NCBI GenBank assembly: GCA_019637435.1
Contig: JAHBVO010000002.1
Coordinates: 1,093,519-1,157,518 of the forward strand
DNA from: Candidatus Obscuribacterales bacterium
Lineage (GTDB): Bacteria; Cyanobacteriota; Vampirovibrionia; Obscuribacterales; Obscuribacteraceae
Reading direction: 5' to 3'
Length of the DNA: 64,000 nucleotides
Shown here piece by piece: positions 1 to 8,805 of the stretch. The notes below the pieces were generated by a model. That model was not told the DNA's origin and did not search any database. It saw only the letters and a program-made list of their open reading frames with translations. The translations under genes and the position numbers were made by a program. Each line of letters begins with the position of its first letter. Positions within the stretch are counted from its first letter, which is position 1.

Positions 1-11
1 ACTTCAGGCAT
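1..11 (-). CDS. Possible 5' end of a gene leaving the window
   Basis: On the minus strand an ATG at 11-9 is preceded by GGAG with an 8-base spacer, and a TATAAT box lies about 60 bases further upstream. Only the first three codons are inside the window, so the product cannot be named. The call rests on the ribosome binding site and promoter-like box alone. Confidence 0.3.
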
Positions 12-67
12 GTCTAAATCTCCAGTCCATTGGCAATCAGTGCTGCACTCGCGGCAGCGATGGGTCA

Positions 68-73
68 ATTATA
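68..73 (-). promoter_or_regulatory. Candidate -10 box (TATAAT)
   Basis: The minus strand reads a perfect TATAAT here, about 57 bases upstream of the possible ATG at position 11. No good -35 hexamer is visible 16-18 bases upstream, so this is a weak promoter prediction. Confidence 0.3.
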
Positions 74-144
74 CTGCTTTGAGCCTGACTGGGACTAAGT
101 TTAGATGGATTTGAGTTCAATAAATTGATCCATTAAATTCGTAC

Positions 145-180
145 TGAAACACTACAAACTAGGGCGTGTAGTGTGTTTCA
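145..180 (-). terminator. Hairpin downstream of the MocA-like gene
   Basis: The arms TGAAACACTACA and TGTAGTGTGTTTCA pair over almost their full length with a two-base bulge and a ten-base loop. The hairpin begins about 20 bases after the minus-strand stop codon at 201. There is no clean U-run after it, so it may be a terminator or an mRNA 3'-end stabiliser. Confidence 0.4.
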
Positions 181-200
181 CAATATATCTTTTCGTTCGA

Positions 201-854
201 CTAGCTTGAGAATGCCGGGCTATCGATTTCCGTGGAAATAGTCAGGCTCAAGTTTTGCGAGTAGGTTTTTTCCGCTTCCGCTCTGCATTGTTCCAAATCA
301 CTGGGCGTGTCTATATCGAACCGCGCAGCCGGTGTATCAATACACATTGCGTTAGCTGATTCCAAAATTTGTTTCGCTCCTCGATCTCCATGCAATTGCA
401 AAAGTTGATCGAACAAAGATTTTGAAAATATTGCTGGAATGCCCATGGTAGCTGGTGTTCCATAGCCTGATGAAACAGCACCGTGTTTGCCGGATTTGAA
501 ATGGTCATTCAGTAATCGAAAATGTTCTTCGTCGACGAACGGCTGATCAACTGTTGTGAACAGAACGGCATCGTAGTTTGCCGCTTTCAATTCCTTTACG
601 GCTGCCCTTATAGAAGAAGCGATGCCTTCTTCCCAGTTATCGTTGAAGACGATGGTGGCATCCATGCCGACGTGGGCTGCTAATTCATCTGCTCGGTAAC
701 CGAGGACTACATTTACATCACCGACACCGCTATCGTTGGCAATTCGAACTGCTCGTGACAAAAGTGTCTCGCCTTGAAACAGTGCAAGTTGTTTATGACC
801 GTTCATCCTGCTGCCTTTGCCCGCAGCGAGAATGGCAATCGCAGTTTTAGACAT
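201..854 (-). CDS. MobA/MocA-like molybdenum cofactor nucleotidyltransferase
   Basis: This belongs to the NTP-transferase family that activates molybdopterin by joining it to CMP or GMP. The nucleotide-binding signature AILAAGKGSRM followed by K and Q stands at the very N-terminus. A metal-binding VDQPFV motif follows near residue 105, and a C-terminal FDIDTP segment is usual for the family. The length (217 residues) is normal for a MocA-like enzyme. I chose the ATG at 854 because GGTGA lies five bases upstream; a GTG three codons earlier is possible. The start overlaps the end of the xdhC-like gene by 8 bases, so the two are probably translationally coupled. No molybdoenzyme subunit gene is in the window. 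CMP versus GMP specificity cannot be read from sequence. Confidence 0.85.
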   Translation of the reverse strand: MSKTAIAILAAGKGSRMNGHKQLALFQGETLLSRAVRIANDSGVGDVNVVLGYRADELAAHVGMDATIVFNDNWEEGIASSIRAAVKELKAANYDAVLFTTVDQPFVDEEHFRLLNDHFKSGKHGAVSSGYGTPATMGIPAIFSKSLFDQLLQLHGDRGAKQILESANAMCIDTPAARFDIDTPSDLEQCRAEAEKTYSQNLSLTISTEIDSPAFSS

Positions 855-2004
855 TGGTATCACCCATGGTGCAATATGCTGAGCGTTTCTCTGAATTTTG
901 ATACCGAGTTTCCGTTTCTATTCGATGGTGAATGTTTCCCTCAACGGTGTTTAGCGGCTTTCCACTGGCTTCCCGGAAAAATGCCAGAACCTCGCTGCAA
1001 ATAGAAAGTGCTATTTCTTCCGGTGTCTCGGCACCGATATCGAGCCCGACGGGAAATTTTATTCGCTCTCTTTGTTTTTCCGCACCGAGTTCCATCAACA
1101 ACTTTTGGGTGCGTTTTCTCGAACCCATGACACCGATGAATGCACAGTTGGTGTCAAGCACAGCGGAGAGGAATCGCTTATCCAGCTCAAAGTTGTGACT
1201 CATCACAATTGCGGCTGTCCGTTCCGGAGCGTTGCAAAATGATTCAACGCGAAACGTCTGGTCGTAGTTATGAATTTTTGCTCTGGTAGCGAATCTGTCC
1301 AGGTAAGGACGACGGCTATCTACAATGTGTGTCTCTATGCCGACTGAATCTGCAATGTTCAACAGTGGTATCACATCGTCACCAGCCCCGAATATGGCTA
1401 AACGGATTTTGGGTTTGATTAACTCAAAAAAGACTTTAGTCGACGCTGTGGTGAACTCAATATTTTGGTTGCTATTCGAGTTAACAACGTTGAGAGCACA
1501 TGCGGCAATTTCGCCAAACAGTTCATCATTTGAGCATGCGTCGATGCTCGATACGCCATTGTTTGTGACTTCGAACAGGAACTGTTTTCCTATTTGTGAG
1601 CCATCTTTGGAGTCAAAAACAGTAGCGAGGAGAGATGTTTTTGCAGTTTCTTGGACCCGGGTGACAACCGTGGGGTAATTGCAGCTCGACCTGCTTATCG
1701 GTTGGACGAAGACGAGGATGGTTCCGTCACAGCCATAGTTGAGTCCGAAGAACTCGTCATTCTCATACTCGAGTAACAAGCATTCGGACGATTCGAACAG
1801 CTGAGTTCCACGCGCGATCAAATCATTTTCCAGGCAGCCTGCGCTGATTGAACCGGCTTGCCGCCCGTCGTCGACGAGAAGGAGATGGGCGCCTGGCCTT
1901 CTGTAGGCGGAACCGCTGACGGCTACGACAGTCGCCAGAACCATCTTGCGGCCGCTTGCACTAGCGTTCTCGAAAAGGTCAAGAATTTCTGCACTATCTC
2001 TCAA
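847..2004 (-). CDS. xdhC: XdhC/CoxI family molybdenum cofactor insertion protein
   Basis: XdhC proteins bind molybdenum cofactor and deliver it, usually after sulfuration, to xanthine dehydrogenase-type enzymes in the cytoplasm. The N-terminal XdhC/CoxI domain contains TVVAVSGSAYRRPGA and the family motif SAGCLENDL near residues 54-62. The C-terminal Rossmann-like domain begins LAIFGAGDDV near residue 203 and includes HIVDSRRPYLDRF and the GVMGSRKRT segment. At 385 residues it is full length. The start is a TTG with GGAGAG 8-10 bases upstream; two nearby ATGs are out of frame. It is the first gene of a two-gene unit with the overlapping MocA-like gene. The dehydrogenase it serves must be encoded elsewhere. 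Confidence 0.88.
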   Translation of the reverse strand: MRDSAEILDLFENASASGRKMVLATVVAVSGSAYRRPGAHLLLVDDGRQAGSISAGCLENDLIARGTQLFESSECLLLEYENDEFFGLNYGCDGTILVFVQPISRSSCNYPTVVTRVQETAKTSLLATVFDSKDGSQIGKQFLFEVTNNGVSSIDACSNDELFGEIAACALNVVNSNSNQNIEFTTASTKVFFELIKPKIRLAIFGAGDDVIPLLNIADSVGIETHIVDSRRPYLDRFATRAKIHNYDQTFRVESFCNAPERTAAIVMSHNFELDKRFLSAVLDTNCAFIGVMGSRKRTQKLLMELGAEKQRERIKFPVGLDIGAETPEEIALSICSEVLAFFREASGKPLNTVEGNIHHRIETETRYQNSEKRSAYCTMGDTNV

Positions 2005-2340
2005 AAGAGAGTCTCTCCATCAGGAATTGGCATGGTTTCGCGGGGCGCTCAGCATAGCATATAGCAGTTCCTATAGTTTTGAGAGAAGCGATTCTGCTGT
2101 TTTTCGGTGGATTAATTATGACAGGGGTTGCCAACCGGTTTGCAGGGCTTGCAAGGTCCGGCTGCTACGGTTCTGGCGACCTGTTTTCGGCGCAGCTCTG
2201 GACCCTGTCCGTAAGTAACTGATGGCGGGTAATCAATATAGGCGATTGTTCTTCCTTATTTCGTGGAACTCTATAGTTGTTCATTCGGTTTTCGGCGATT
2301 GCTCGAGTCGACCGAATCGGTTTGGGAGAAGGAAAACCCT
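2005..2340. other. Divergent intergenic region
   Basis: This separates the xdhC-like gene (minus) from the tldD-like gene (plus) and should hold promoters for both. A small palindrome GGTTGCCAACC lies at 2126-2136. I see no convincing -35/-10 pair and no small gene. A longer reading of the tldD gene from GTG at 2263 would extend into this region but lacks a good ribosome binding site. Confidence 0.4.
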
Positions 2341-4224
2341 GTGTTTCAGCGACTAGCAGCGTGTTGGTGTGCGCTCGTTCTAACCGTTATTCAGGTAATT
2401 GCGCCAGGTCCGGGTCTTGCTACGCCTGCTCGCGGAAACGGAGCGGGCATTGCGACTAACGGACGGGGTATTAAAGCCCGGATAGGAGGAGCACCGTCGC
2501 CGACTAGTTCGACGCCGGCGCCCGCCAGTCCAATCGACGTGCCGGCTAAGAGCGCGGAAACTGCGACAGATGCTCCTCCCCAGATCTCACCCGAGCAAGC
2601 CGAAGAAGATAAACGAATTTTGCAAATCATGGAAAAGGAGCTTCAGCGCAACTTCAGCAAGTTGAAGAATGCGAATCCACCTGCATACTTTCTGGCTTAT
2701 CGTGCCTCTGATTCCGAGAATTCGGAAGTTTCGGCTTGCTACGGTGCATTGTATACGCGTAAGGACAAGGTGCGTGACCGCTACATCCAGGTCGAAGTTC
2801 GAGTCGGAACGCCAAAATTGGATAGCAGCCATTCCACAGGATCGGAGTCTGTAAGCGATAACAGTTTTCGAGAGCATTGTGTGATTATCGATGGAAACCC
2901 ACTTAATCTGCGCACGAATCTCTGGTTGGAGACAGAGAAACAATATCGTATTGCGGCGGAGCGCTATGGCAGAGTGGTTGCAGAGCAAGGGCTGACCTCG
3001 GATGACGTGCCATGTGATGACTTCAGCAGCGAAAACGCCACCAAGAACGTTTCCGCTGTGGTATCACCAGCATTTGATTTGGATAAAATGGAACAGATTG
3101 TTCGCAAATTGTCGTTGTTGTACAAACCGTTTCAAGCACTGGAATCGGCATGGGTCCGGTTTTCTGTCGACCGGTACAATCGCTACTTTGTAAACACTGA
3201 GGGAACATCGGTCGCCGATCATTCACTGAGTGCATTTTTCATTACTGGTGCCAATGCCACCGCCGATGATGGCGAGCTGCTGCGCTTGGAATCGCAGTTG
3301 TTCTTAGACAATCCCGATAAAGTTCAAGATCGTTATGCTGAATTCGAGAGCGAGACAAAGCGCATCGCCAACAGCCTGGTCGCTTTGAAGAAGGCTGCAC
3401 CTGCAGAGGTCTACTATGGTCCGGCAATTCTGAATAACCGAGCCGCGGCTGTTCTCTTTCATGAGGCGTTAGGGCATCGTCTCGAGGCTCATCGGTTGAG
3501 AAGATTGTACGAGGGTAAGACATTCGAGAACATGCTCGGCAAGCAGATTTTGCCTTCTTTCATTTCTGTTTACGACCGTCCGCTACAACCGCGCGTAAGA
3601 AATCAAGCTCTGGTCGGTCACTATCAAATCGACGACGATGGAGTGCCGGCAAAGAATGTTACTCTGGTTGATAAAGGCGTTCTCAAAACCTTTCTGGTCG
3701 GTAGAACTCCCGTTCCGGAATTTCCGAAGTCAAACGGGCATGGGCGCTGTCAACCGGGTGCCAGCTATCCGACGGTGGCTCGCATGGCGAATTTGATTGT
3801 CGACTCGGCTAAACAAGTATCCGAAGAACAGTTGAAGAAGGACCTGATTGCTGAGCTGAAGAAGCGTAATAAGCCTTATGGTCTGATTGTCGATGAGGTG
3901 GTTTCCGGTGAAACCAACACCTCGGATTTCAATCCTCAGACATTTAATTTGCGACCGAGTCTGGTGCGCAAGGTCTATGCGGATGGCCGCCCGGACGAAT
4001 TGGTTCGGAGCGTTCGGATTATCGGTACGCCTATGGCGGCGTTGGAACGGATAGTCGAGACGTCCGACAACGTTGGAGTTTTCAACGGTTCGTGTGGCGC
4101 AGAATCAGGCTGGGTACCTCAATCAAATTGTGCGCCATCGATTCTGATTGATGGGCTTGAAGTCGAAAGAACTCACGCGGGAAAAAACGTAAAACCTATT
4201 TTGCCACCGCCGGCGCTCGACTGA
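2341..4224 (+). CDS. Exported TldD-family zinc metalloprotease
   Basis: TldD proteases are zinc enzymes that, with inactive TldE, trim small peptides. All three expected zinc ligands are visible: HEALGH at residues 374-379 (HExxxH) and Cys585 in SCGAESGW, at the position of the C-terminal cysteine ligand of TldD. The substrate-strand motif SNGHGR is also present. Unlike typical cytoplasmic TldD, this protein starts with a signal peptide (hydrophobic run ALVLTVIQVIA, likely cleavage after GLA) and an Ala/Pro/Ser-rich linker. I chose GTG at 2341 because AAGGA lies seven bases upstream and the signal peptide starts there; a GTG at 2263 would bury it. It is followed after 13 bases by an inactive paralogue, so the two probably act as a pair outside the cytoplasm. 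Confidence 0.87.
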   Translation: MFQRLAACWCALVLTVIQVIAPGPGLATPARGNGAGIATNGRGIKARIGGAPSPTSSTPAPASPIDVPAKSAETATDAPPQISPEQAEEDKRILQIMEKELQRNFSKLKNANPPAYFLAYRASDSENSEVSACYGALYTRKDKVRDRYIQVEVRVGTPKLDSSHSTGSESVSDNSFREHCVIIDGNPLNLRTNLWLETEKQYRIAAERYGRVVAEQGLTSDDVPCDDFSSENATKNVSAVVSPAFDLDKMEQIVRKLSLLYKPFQALESAWVRFSVDRYNRYFVNTEGTSVADHSLSAFFITGANATADDGELLRLESQLFLDNPDKVQDRYAEFESETKRIANSLVALKKAAPAEVYYGPAILNNRAAAVLFHEALGHRLEAHRLRRLYEGKTFENMLGKQILPSFISVYDRPLQPRVRNQALVGHYQIDDDGVPAKNVTLVDKGVLKTFLVGRTPVPEFPKSNGHGRCQPGASYPTVARMANLIVDSAKQVSEEQLKKDLIAELKKRNKPYGLIVDEVVSGETNTSDFNPQTFNLRPSLVRKVYADGRPDELVRSVRIIGTPMAALERIVETSDNVGVFNGSCGAESGWVPQSNCAPSILIDGLEVERTHAGKNVKPILPPPALD

Positions 4225-4237
4225 CTGAGGAATTGAT

Positions 4238-6013
4238 ATGGAGCGGCTTTTCTTATCCTTGATGTTTTTTCTCAATTGCTTGAGCGTGCCTGAAGCTCTG
4301 GCTGCGACTGACGGTGTCGGGACCGGCGGTGAAGCTGGCGTTGAAAGCAAGAGCGGCTCAGGAAATATGAAGTCCGATCCGGAGAAAAAACAGGCAGGCG
4401 AGTCGGAGGAGGCTGACAGAGACGTCGTTATTAAGGCGATGCGCGATGAGTTGAATCGTTCCATGAAGGAACTCAAGTTACCGAAAAAGCCGGCGCCCTA
4501 CTTTATAAATTATCGAGCCAGCGATGAATACAAATATAGCTATGCATGCAACAACGGGTCGCCGATTTACAATTGGGAGGACAAACAGAGAACCGTCTGG
4601 GCCGATGTGCGTGTAGGCGATTACAAATTTGACGATACAGCCGATGTAAATGGCGATCACTCGTCAAACTTCACCTGGCGTGAAACTTGTCTGGACGATA
4701 ATTACCCGGTCATTCGCAGGGCGCTCTGGAGTGCAACCGACGAAGCTTATAAGAGTGCTACCGAGGTCTTCGATAACCTGGTTTCATACAGGCAACAACA
4801 CAGTATTCCGAACTTATGTGAGAGCTTTAGCAAGGAGCCGCCGGTTACGGTTGTGAAACCGATTGGTGCACCGGTGGTGGTGCCGGAGGAATGGAAGGAA
4901 AAAATCAGAAAGCTTTCCTTACTCGTTAATAAACCTGAGGGAGTGCGCGAGTCCTGGGTATCTCTCCAGGTGCTTGAAACCACAAGACGTATCGTGAATA
5001 GCGAGGGAACCACCGTTCGCGACCATTGGATTTCTATAAAATTAGGCATGGTTGCATTCGCTCGGTGTCCCGATGGCGAGGAACTCTGGGACTCGGACAG
5101 CATATCGGTAGTTGATTTCGATAAACTGCCTTCGATGGAAGATCTCGAAGCGCGCGCCACGAATTTATCCGAGCGAATTGTGAAACACGCTGCCGCACCA
5201 ATAAAGGATTACTATCTCGGTCCCGTCTTGCTTGAAGCTCAGCCGACAGCAGAATTCACGATAAGAAATGTCGCTCCGCTTCTCTGCGCGGTGAAGGGAG
5301 ATAATCTTCACCCACAGGGCACGTTTTTGAGGTCACTAAATTCGAAAGTGATGCCTAGTTTCATTACGATAAGCGACAATCCGGAAATGAGCGAGTTCAA
5401 AGGCGTTCCCACCAGCGGTTCTTACACCGTCGACTCCGAAGGGGTTGTTTGTCAGAAGGTCACGATGATCGAGCGCGGTTTTTTGAAAGATTTTTTGAGT
5501 ACGCGCAGTCCGGTCTTGCCAGGGAAACATAGTAATGGCCACGATTTTGTCGGCGCAGCTCCGTCCACAATAATAGTTGATGCGGAGAAAGCGATCTCGG
5601 AAAAGCAACTACGCGATAAGATGCTTTCAATTGCAAAGGAACACGGACTTCCGGAATACCTGGTAATTCGGCGTATACGCCCCAGTACGCCTTTGTTTCT
5701 TCAGGGTTCCACCTCGTCTGCGCGTGACTCCAGTCTCGAGGGTGAGGAACCGATCGAAGCGATAATGGTTTCAACGACTACAGGTGCGGAACGTCGAGTT
5801 CGCGGTTTGAAATTTAAACAGCTATACAAGCCGAGCTTGCAGGATATTATCTGTGCGGGGTCTGATGTCGAACCGATTACTACTACATTGTGGAACGGCT
5901 ATCTGCGAACAGTAATATGTCCGTCCTTGCTTTTAAGTAAAATTGAACTTGAAGCCGATAACACACCCACTGACACACCATATCCGGTGCCGAAGCCGAA
6001 GGATACGGATTGA
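4238..6013 (+). CDS. Exported TldE-like inactive paralogue
   Basis: This aligns with the preceding TldD-like protein through landmarks such as PAPYFINYRASDEY, IRKLSLLVNK, YYLGPVLLE, KVMPSFITISD, FLKDFLSTRSP and SNGHDF. Where the partner has HEALGH this protein reads FTIRNVAPLL, so the metal site is lost, although a cysteine remains in IICAGSD. In the known TldD/TldE complex TldE likewise lacks the metal site, so a non-catalytic partner role is the natural inference. A signal peptide (LFLSLMFFLNCLSV, cleavage near ALA) predicts export. GAGGA upstream of ATG 4238 supports the start. The next gene begins one base after the stop. Confidence 0.8.
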   Translation: MERLFLSLMFFLNCLSVPEALAATDGVGTGGEAGVESKSGSGNMKSDPEKKQAGESEEADRDVVIKAMRDELNRSMKELKLPKKPAPYFINYRASDEYKYSYACNNGSPIYNWEDKQRTVWADVRVGDYKFDDTADVNGDHSSNFTWRETCLDDNYPVIRRALWSATDEAYKSATEVFDNLVSYRQQHSIPNLCESFSKEPPVTVVKPIGAPVVVPEEWKEKIRKLSLLVNKPEGVRESWVSLQVLETTRRIVNSEGTTVRDHWISIKLGMVAFARCPDGEELWDSDSISVVDFDKLPSMEDLEARATNLSERIVKHAAAPIKDYYLGPVLLEAQPTAEFTIRNVAPLLCAVKGDNLHPQGTFLRSLNSKVMPSFITISDNPEMSEFKGVPTSGSYTVDSEGVVCQKVTMIERGFLKDFLSTRSPVLPGKHSNGHDFVGAAPSTIIVDAEKAISEKQLRDKMLSIAKEHGLPEYLVIRRIRPSTPLFLQGSTSSARDSSLEGEEPIEAIMVSTTTGAERRVRGLKFKQLYKPSLQDIICAGSDVEPITTTLWNGYLRTVICPSLLLSKIELEADNTPTDTPYPVPKPKDTD

Positions 6014-6014
6014 G

Positions 6015-7115
6015 ATGAATGTAAAAAGTTCGATAGCAGCTCTCCTGTTTGCTGTACTTTGCATGAGCGGTGGCAGTGCTTTCGCTGCAAGTGCTTTTCT
6101 CAACGAGGGTATTGCGCTCTATAACAAGGGCAAATATATGGAAGCTCTTGGCGTTTTAAATCAGGCAAAATCTACGGAATCCGACAATCCGATGCTGCAC
6201 TACTACATGGCCAGTGCGTTGGTGAAGTTGAATTTGAAAGCTGATGCAATTCGTGAATATAAGTTGACTATGGCTCTTGATCCCTCTGGGCAGTTAGGAA
6301 AATATTCCGAAACGGCACTTAAATCACTTGAGGACGGCGGAAAGTCTGCAGCGGTTTCCAGTACAGAACCATCCGCAAAACCGCCGACTGCTTCGTCGAA
6401 GGTTGGAACAAAAAAATCCTCGTCCAAAAATTCGGAGCATGAAAAAATCGAAAAGGTACGCGTGGATCAGCAACCGCAAGTGGTGGCATTACTTTGCGGT
6501 TGTCCCAAGTGTCACAGCGTCGATCTCACTCTAACAGACCTCTACTCTAAATTTGGAGATCGAATCGAGTTTATTCGTTTGATGGCCAAAAGCGGGGATC
6601 CGAAGTCCGCAGCGCTTATAGAGAAGTATGCGTTGAGAACCTGTCCATCAGTTTTGCTGGTCGCTAATCTCGGGGAGCCTTATAGAGAGTTTCAAAATAT
6701 TATTTCTGAAAGCGAGTTGGTTCGCGAGGTCGAGCAACTCGCAAAAACCAGCAGAAAAACCCGGTTGAAAACGATAGCCGAAGAGAAGATGGCGGAGCAA
6801 AGAAAACTTGTTGTCGATGAGGTTGATGCCCGCGTGAGCCATGATGAGCTGCGGGTCAACAATTCCATCCGGAAAATTCAGGAGGATCTCGAGGCTGCAC
6901 TGACCAGCATGCAAAACAGTGACAGCAGAACTAGAGCGCTTGAGATGAACGCATTGACCGAAGAAGCGGAGAGTAAGAAAAAGTTTCTCAAACAAGATTT
7001 CGAACGTCGAAAGAAGGAATATTATGCTGCCGCTGAGGCGCGAATCAGAGCACTTCAATCCACTGGCGGCGCCAAAGTAGAGCCTGTGGAACTTAACAGA
7101 GACTTCAAAAAATAA
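6015..7115 (+). CDS. Exported TPR and thioredoxin-like protein with C-terminal coiled coil
   Basis: A signal peptide (SSIAALLFAVLCMSGGSAFA) is followed by a TPR-like helical region (FLNEGIALYNKGKYMEALGVL, then a second repeat ending near residue 90). A Ser/Lys-rich linker leads to a thioredoxin-like segment around residues 155-240: VVALLCGCPKCHS carries a CxxC, and RTCPSVLLV resembles the cis-Pro loop. The last 120 residues are Glu/Lys/Arg-rich and likely coiled coil. ATG 6015 begins one base after the upstream stop, so it shares an operon with the TldD/TldE-like pair. It may be a redox or chaperone partner of those proteins; the function is inferred from context only. Confidence 0.7.
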   Translation: MNVKSSIAALLFAVLCMSGGSAFAASAFLNEGIALYNKGKYMEALGVLNQAKSTESDNPMLHYYMASALVKLNLKADAIREYKLTMALDPSGQLGKYSETALKSLEDGGKSAAVSSTEPSAKPPTASSKVGTKKSSSKNSEHEKIEKVRVDQQPQVVALLCGCPKCHSVDLTLTDLYSKFGDRIEFIRLMAKSGDPKSAALIEKYALRTCPSVLLVANLGEPYREFQNIISESELVREVEQLAKTSRKTRLKTIAEEKMAEQRKLVVDEVDARVSHDELRVNNSIRKIQEDLEAALTSMQNSDSRTRALEMNALTEEAESKKKFLKQDFERRKKEYYAAAEARIRALQSTGGAKVEPVELNRDFKK

Positions 7116-7201
7116 AGATTTTCGTCGCGTGAGTAATACGGTCTCAATTCCGCCGTTGAAACGTTCTCCTATATAAGAAAGAATTCAAGCTGCCTGCGGC
7201 A

Positions 7202-8680
7202 ATGGGCAGTAGACTTGCGCACATGAGAATCTGCTTGATCTCGCGCGAATATCCACCGGAAACGGGCTGGGGCGGAATTGGAACATTTACGCACCATCTC
7301 GCTCGCGGTTTGACTGCGCAAGGACATGATGTTCATGTTGTTTCTCTCAGTTCTTCCGCCAATGACGCGCCTCTGCGTGGAGGAAACGGCGAGCCATTCG
7401 TGCATCGAGTTCCATCCACGCGTATGGCCGTAAACATGGGATTCTTCAACTTTTGCCTGCCGGTTACGCGTCCAATGCTGGAAGAGACGACCGGTTTATG
7501 GACCAAGTTTTTGGACCTTCACAGGGAAAAGGCGTTTGATGTGCTCGAATGTCCGGAGCATTTTGCTGAGGGATTACTGCCTTCATTGGCTGGAGTGGTG
7601 CCTCTGGTCATCCGGCTCCACACGCCTCATTCTAAGCTGGTGAAAGAGAAATTTCACAATTTCCAACCTACGTTCGACCATCGCATCTTAACTGCGATGG
7701 AACGAGTCGCGATGATCTCCGCGAATGTTTTAGTATCTCCCAGTGAAGACCTTGCTGGATATGTCGCCAAAGATTTGAACTTACCGCTCGACCGAATTCG
7801 GATCGTGCGCAATCCAGTTGATGTTCATAAATTCACACCGGATGGCCCAGTTGCTGATCTTGATCGCGATGCCGTCAAAATCTTGTTCGTCGGCCGACTG
7901 GAGCAGCGAAAGGGTGTGCATCATCTGATTGATGCTGTGCCTTTAGTTTTAAAAGCGGTCAACGGTAGGAAAGTTCAGTTCGTTTTAGTAGGCAAAGACA
8001 CAAAAACAGAATCCGCGAATGGTTCTGTTCTCGAGGAGCTTCAGACCAGGCTCAAAGAGTATGCCTGTGAGGGGAGTGTACTGTTCGTCCAGGGAGTTCC
8101 CCTGGCGCAGATGCCGGACTATTATCGCGCCGCCGATATTTGCGTTCTACCGTCTTTGTATGACAATGCGCCGATGACCGTTATCGAGGCCATGTCTTGC
8201 GGAAAGCCGGTGGTAGTCACCGCCGCTGGTGGCGCTAAGGAATATGCTTTGAATGGCGAGTGCGGACTTGTTGTTCCGCCTGCCGAAAGTGAAGCACTTG
8301 CTGGTGCGCTCACTAAGCTTGTCTTGGATGAGGATGCGCGAAAACAATTCGGTGCAAATGCGAGGACGCGAGCTCTCGAAAAGTTCAGCGTCGAGCAAAC
8401 TACGCATGAGACCGTAGAACTTTACGAGATCGCACGCAAATTATTCTTAGACAGGCGCGCTTCACTATATCCCGGTCAGCCGGAAAATCTCGCAAATGAC
8501 CTGCAAACGTTGATTGACGCGTTTGAGCGGAGCTTGTACGAGATGACCTATTCCAATTCGCTTCGTTTTCGCGTCAAACACTGGAAGCAAGCTGCTCAAG
8601 CTCGGCCTGGTGAGTTTATCGCTCGTGCGCTGGGAAAGCCCCTGTCCAAAATCAGGAATAAAACGGGAGACGGGGACTAG
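7202..8680 (+). CDS. GT4-type glycosyltransferase
   Basis: This is a retaining GT-B glycosyltransferase of the GT4 type, transferring a sugar from an activated donor to a lipid or glycan acceptor at the cytoplasmic face. The N-terminal domain begins RICLISREYPPETGWGGIGTF, the glycine-rich acceptor-side loop. The donor domain shows ILFVGRLEQRKGVHHLIDA, the PDYYRAADICVLPSLYDNAP segment and the VIEAMSCGKPVV motif with the catalytic-region glutamate. The C-terminal 70 residues are an extra helical tail. An ATG at 7223 would also give a complete protein, and neither start has a strong ribosome binding site. The acceptor is unknown. The following acyltransferase gene hints at a glycolipid role. Confidence 0.85.
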   Translation: MGSRLAHMRICLISREYPPETGWGGIGTFTHHLARGLTAQGHDVHVVSLSSSANDAPLRGGNGEPFVHRVPSTRMAVNMGFFNFCLPVTRPMLEETTGLWTKFLDLHREKAFDVLECPEHFAEGLLPSLAGVVPLVIRLHTPHSKLVKEKFHNFQPTFDHRILTAMERVAMISANVLVSPSEDLAGYVAKDLNLPLDRIRIVRNPVDVHKFTPDGPVADLDRDAVKILFVGRLEQRKGVHHLIDAVPLVLKAVNGRKVQFVLVGKDTKTESANGSVLEELQTRLKEYACEGSVLFVQGVPLAQMPDYYRAADICVLPSLYDNAPMTVIEAMSCGKPVVVTAAGGAKEYALNGECGLVVPPAESEALAGALTKLVLDEDARKQFGANARTRALEKFSVEQTTHETVELYEIARKLFLDRRASLYPGQPENLANDLQTLIDAFERSLYEMTYSNSLRFRVKHWKQAAQARPGEFIARALGKPLSKIRNKTGDGD

Positions 8681-8805
8681 CCGTTGCGTAAAGCGTCCGA
8701 GAACCGCGCTGGTAGACCAACTGGTCATCGATTGCGGTCTTGCGTGCTATGAAAGTATCGAAGCTGATAAGCAACCGCGACGGGTAAGAGCCCAGAGATT
8801 TTATT

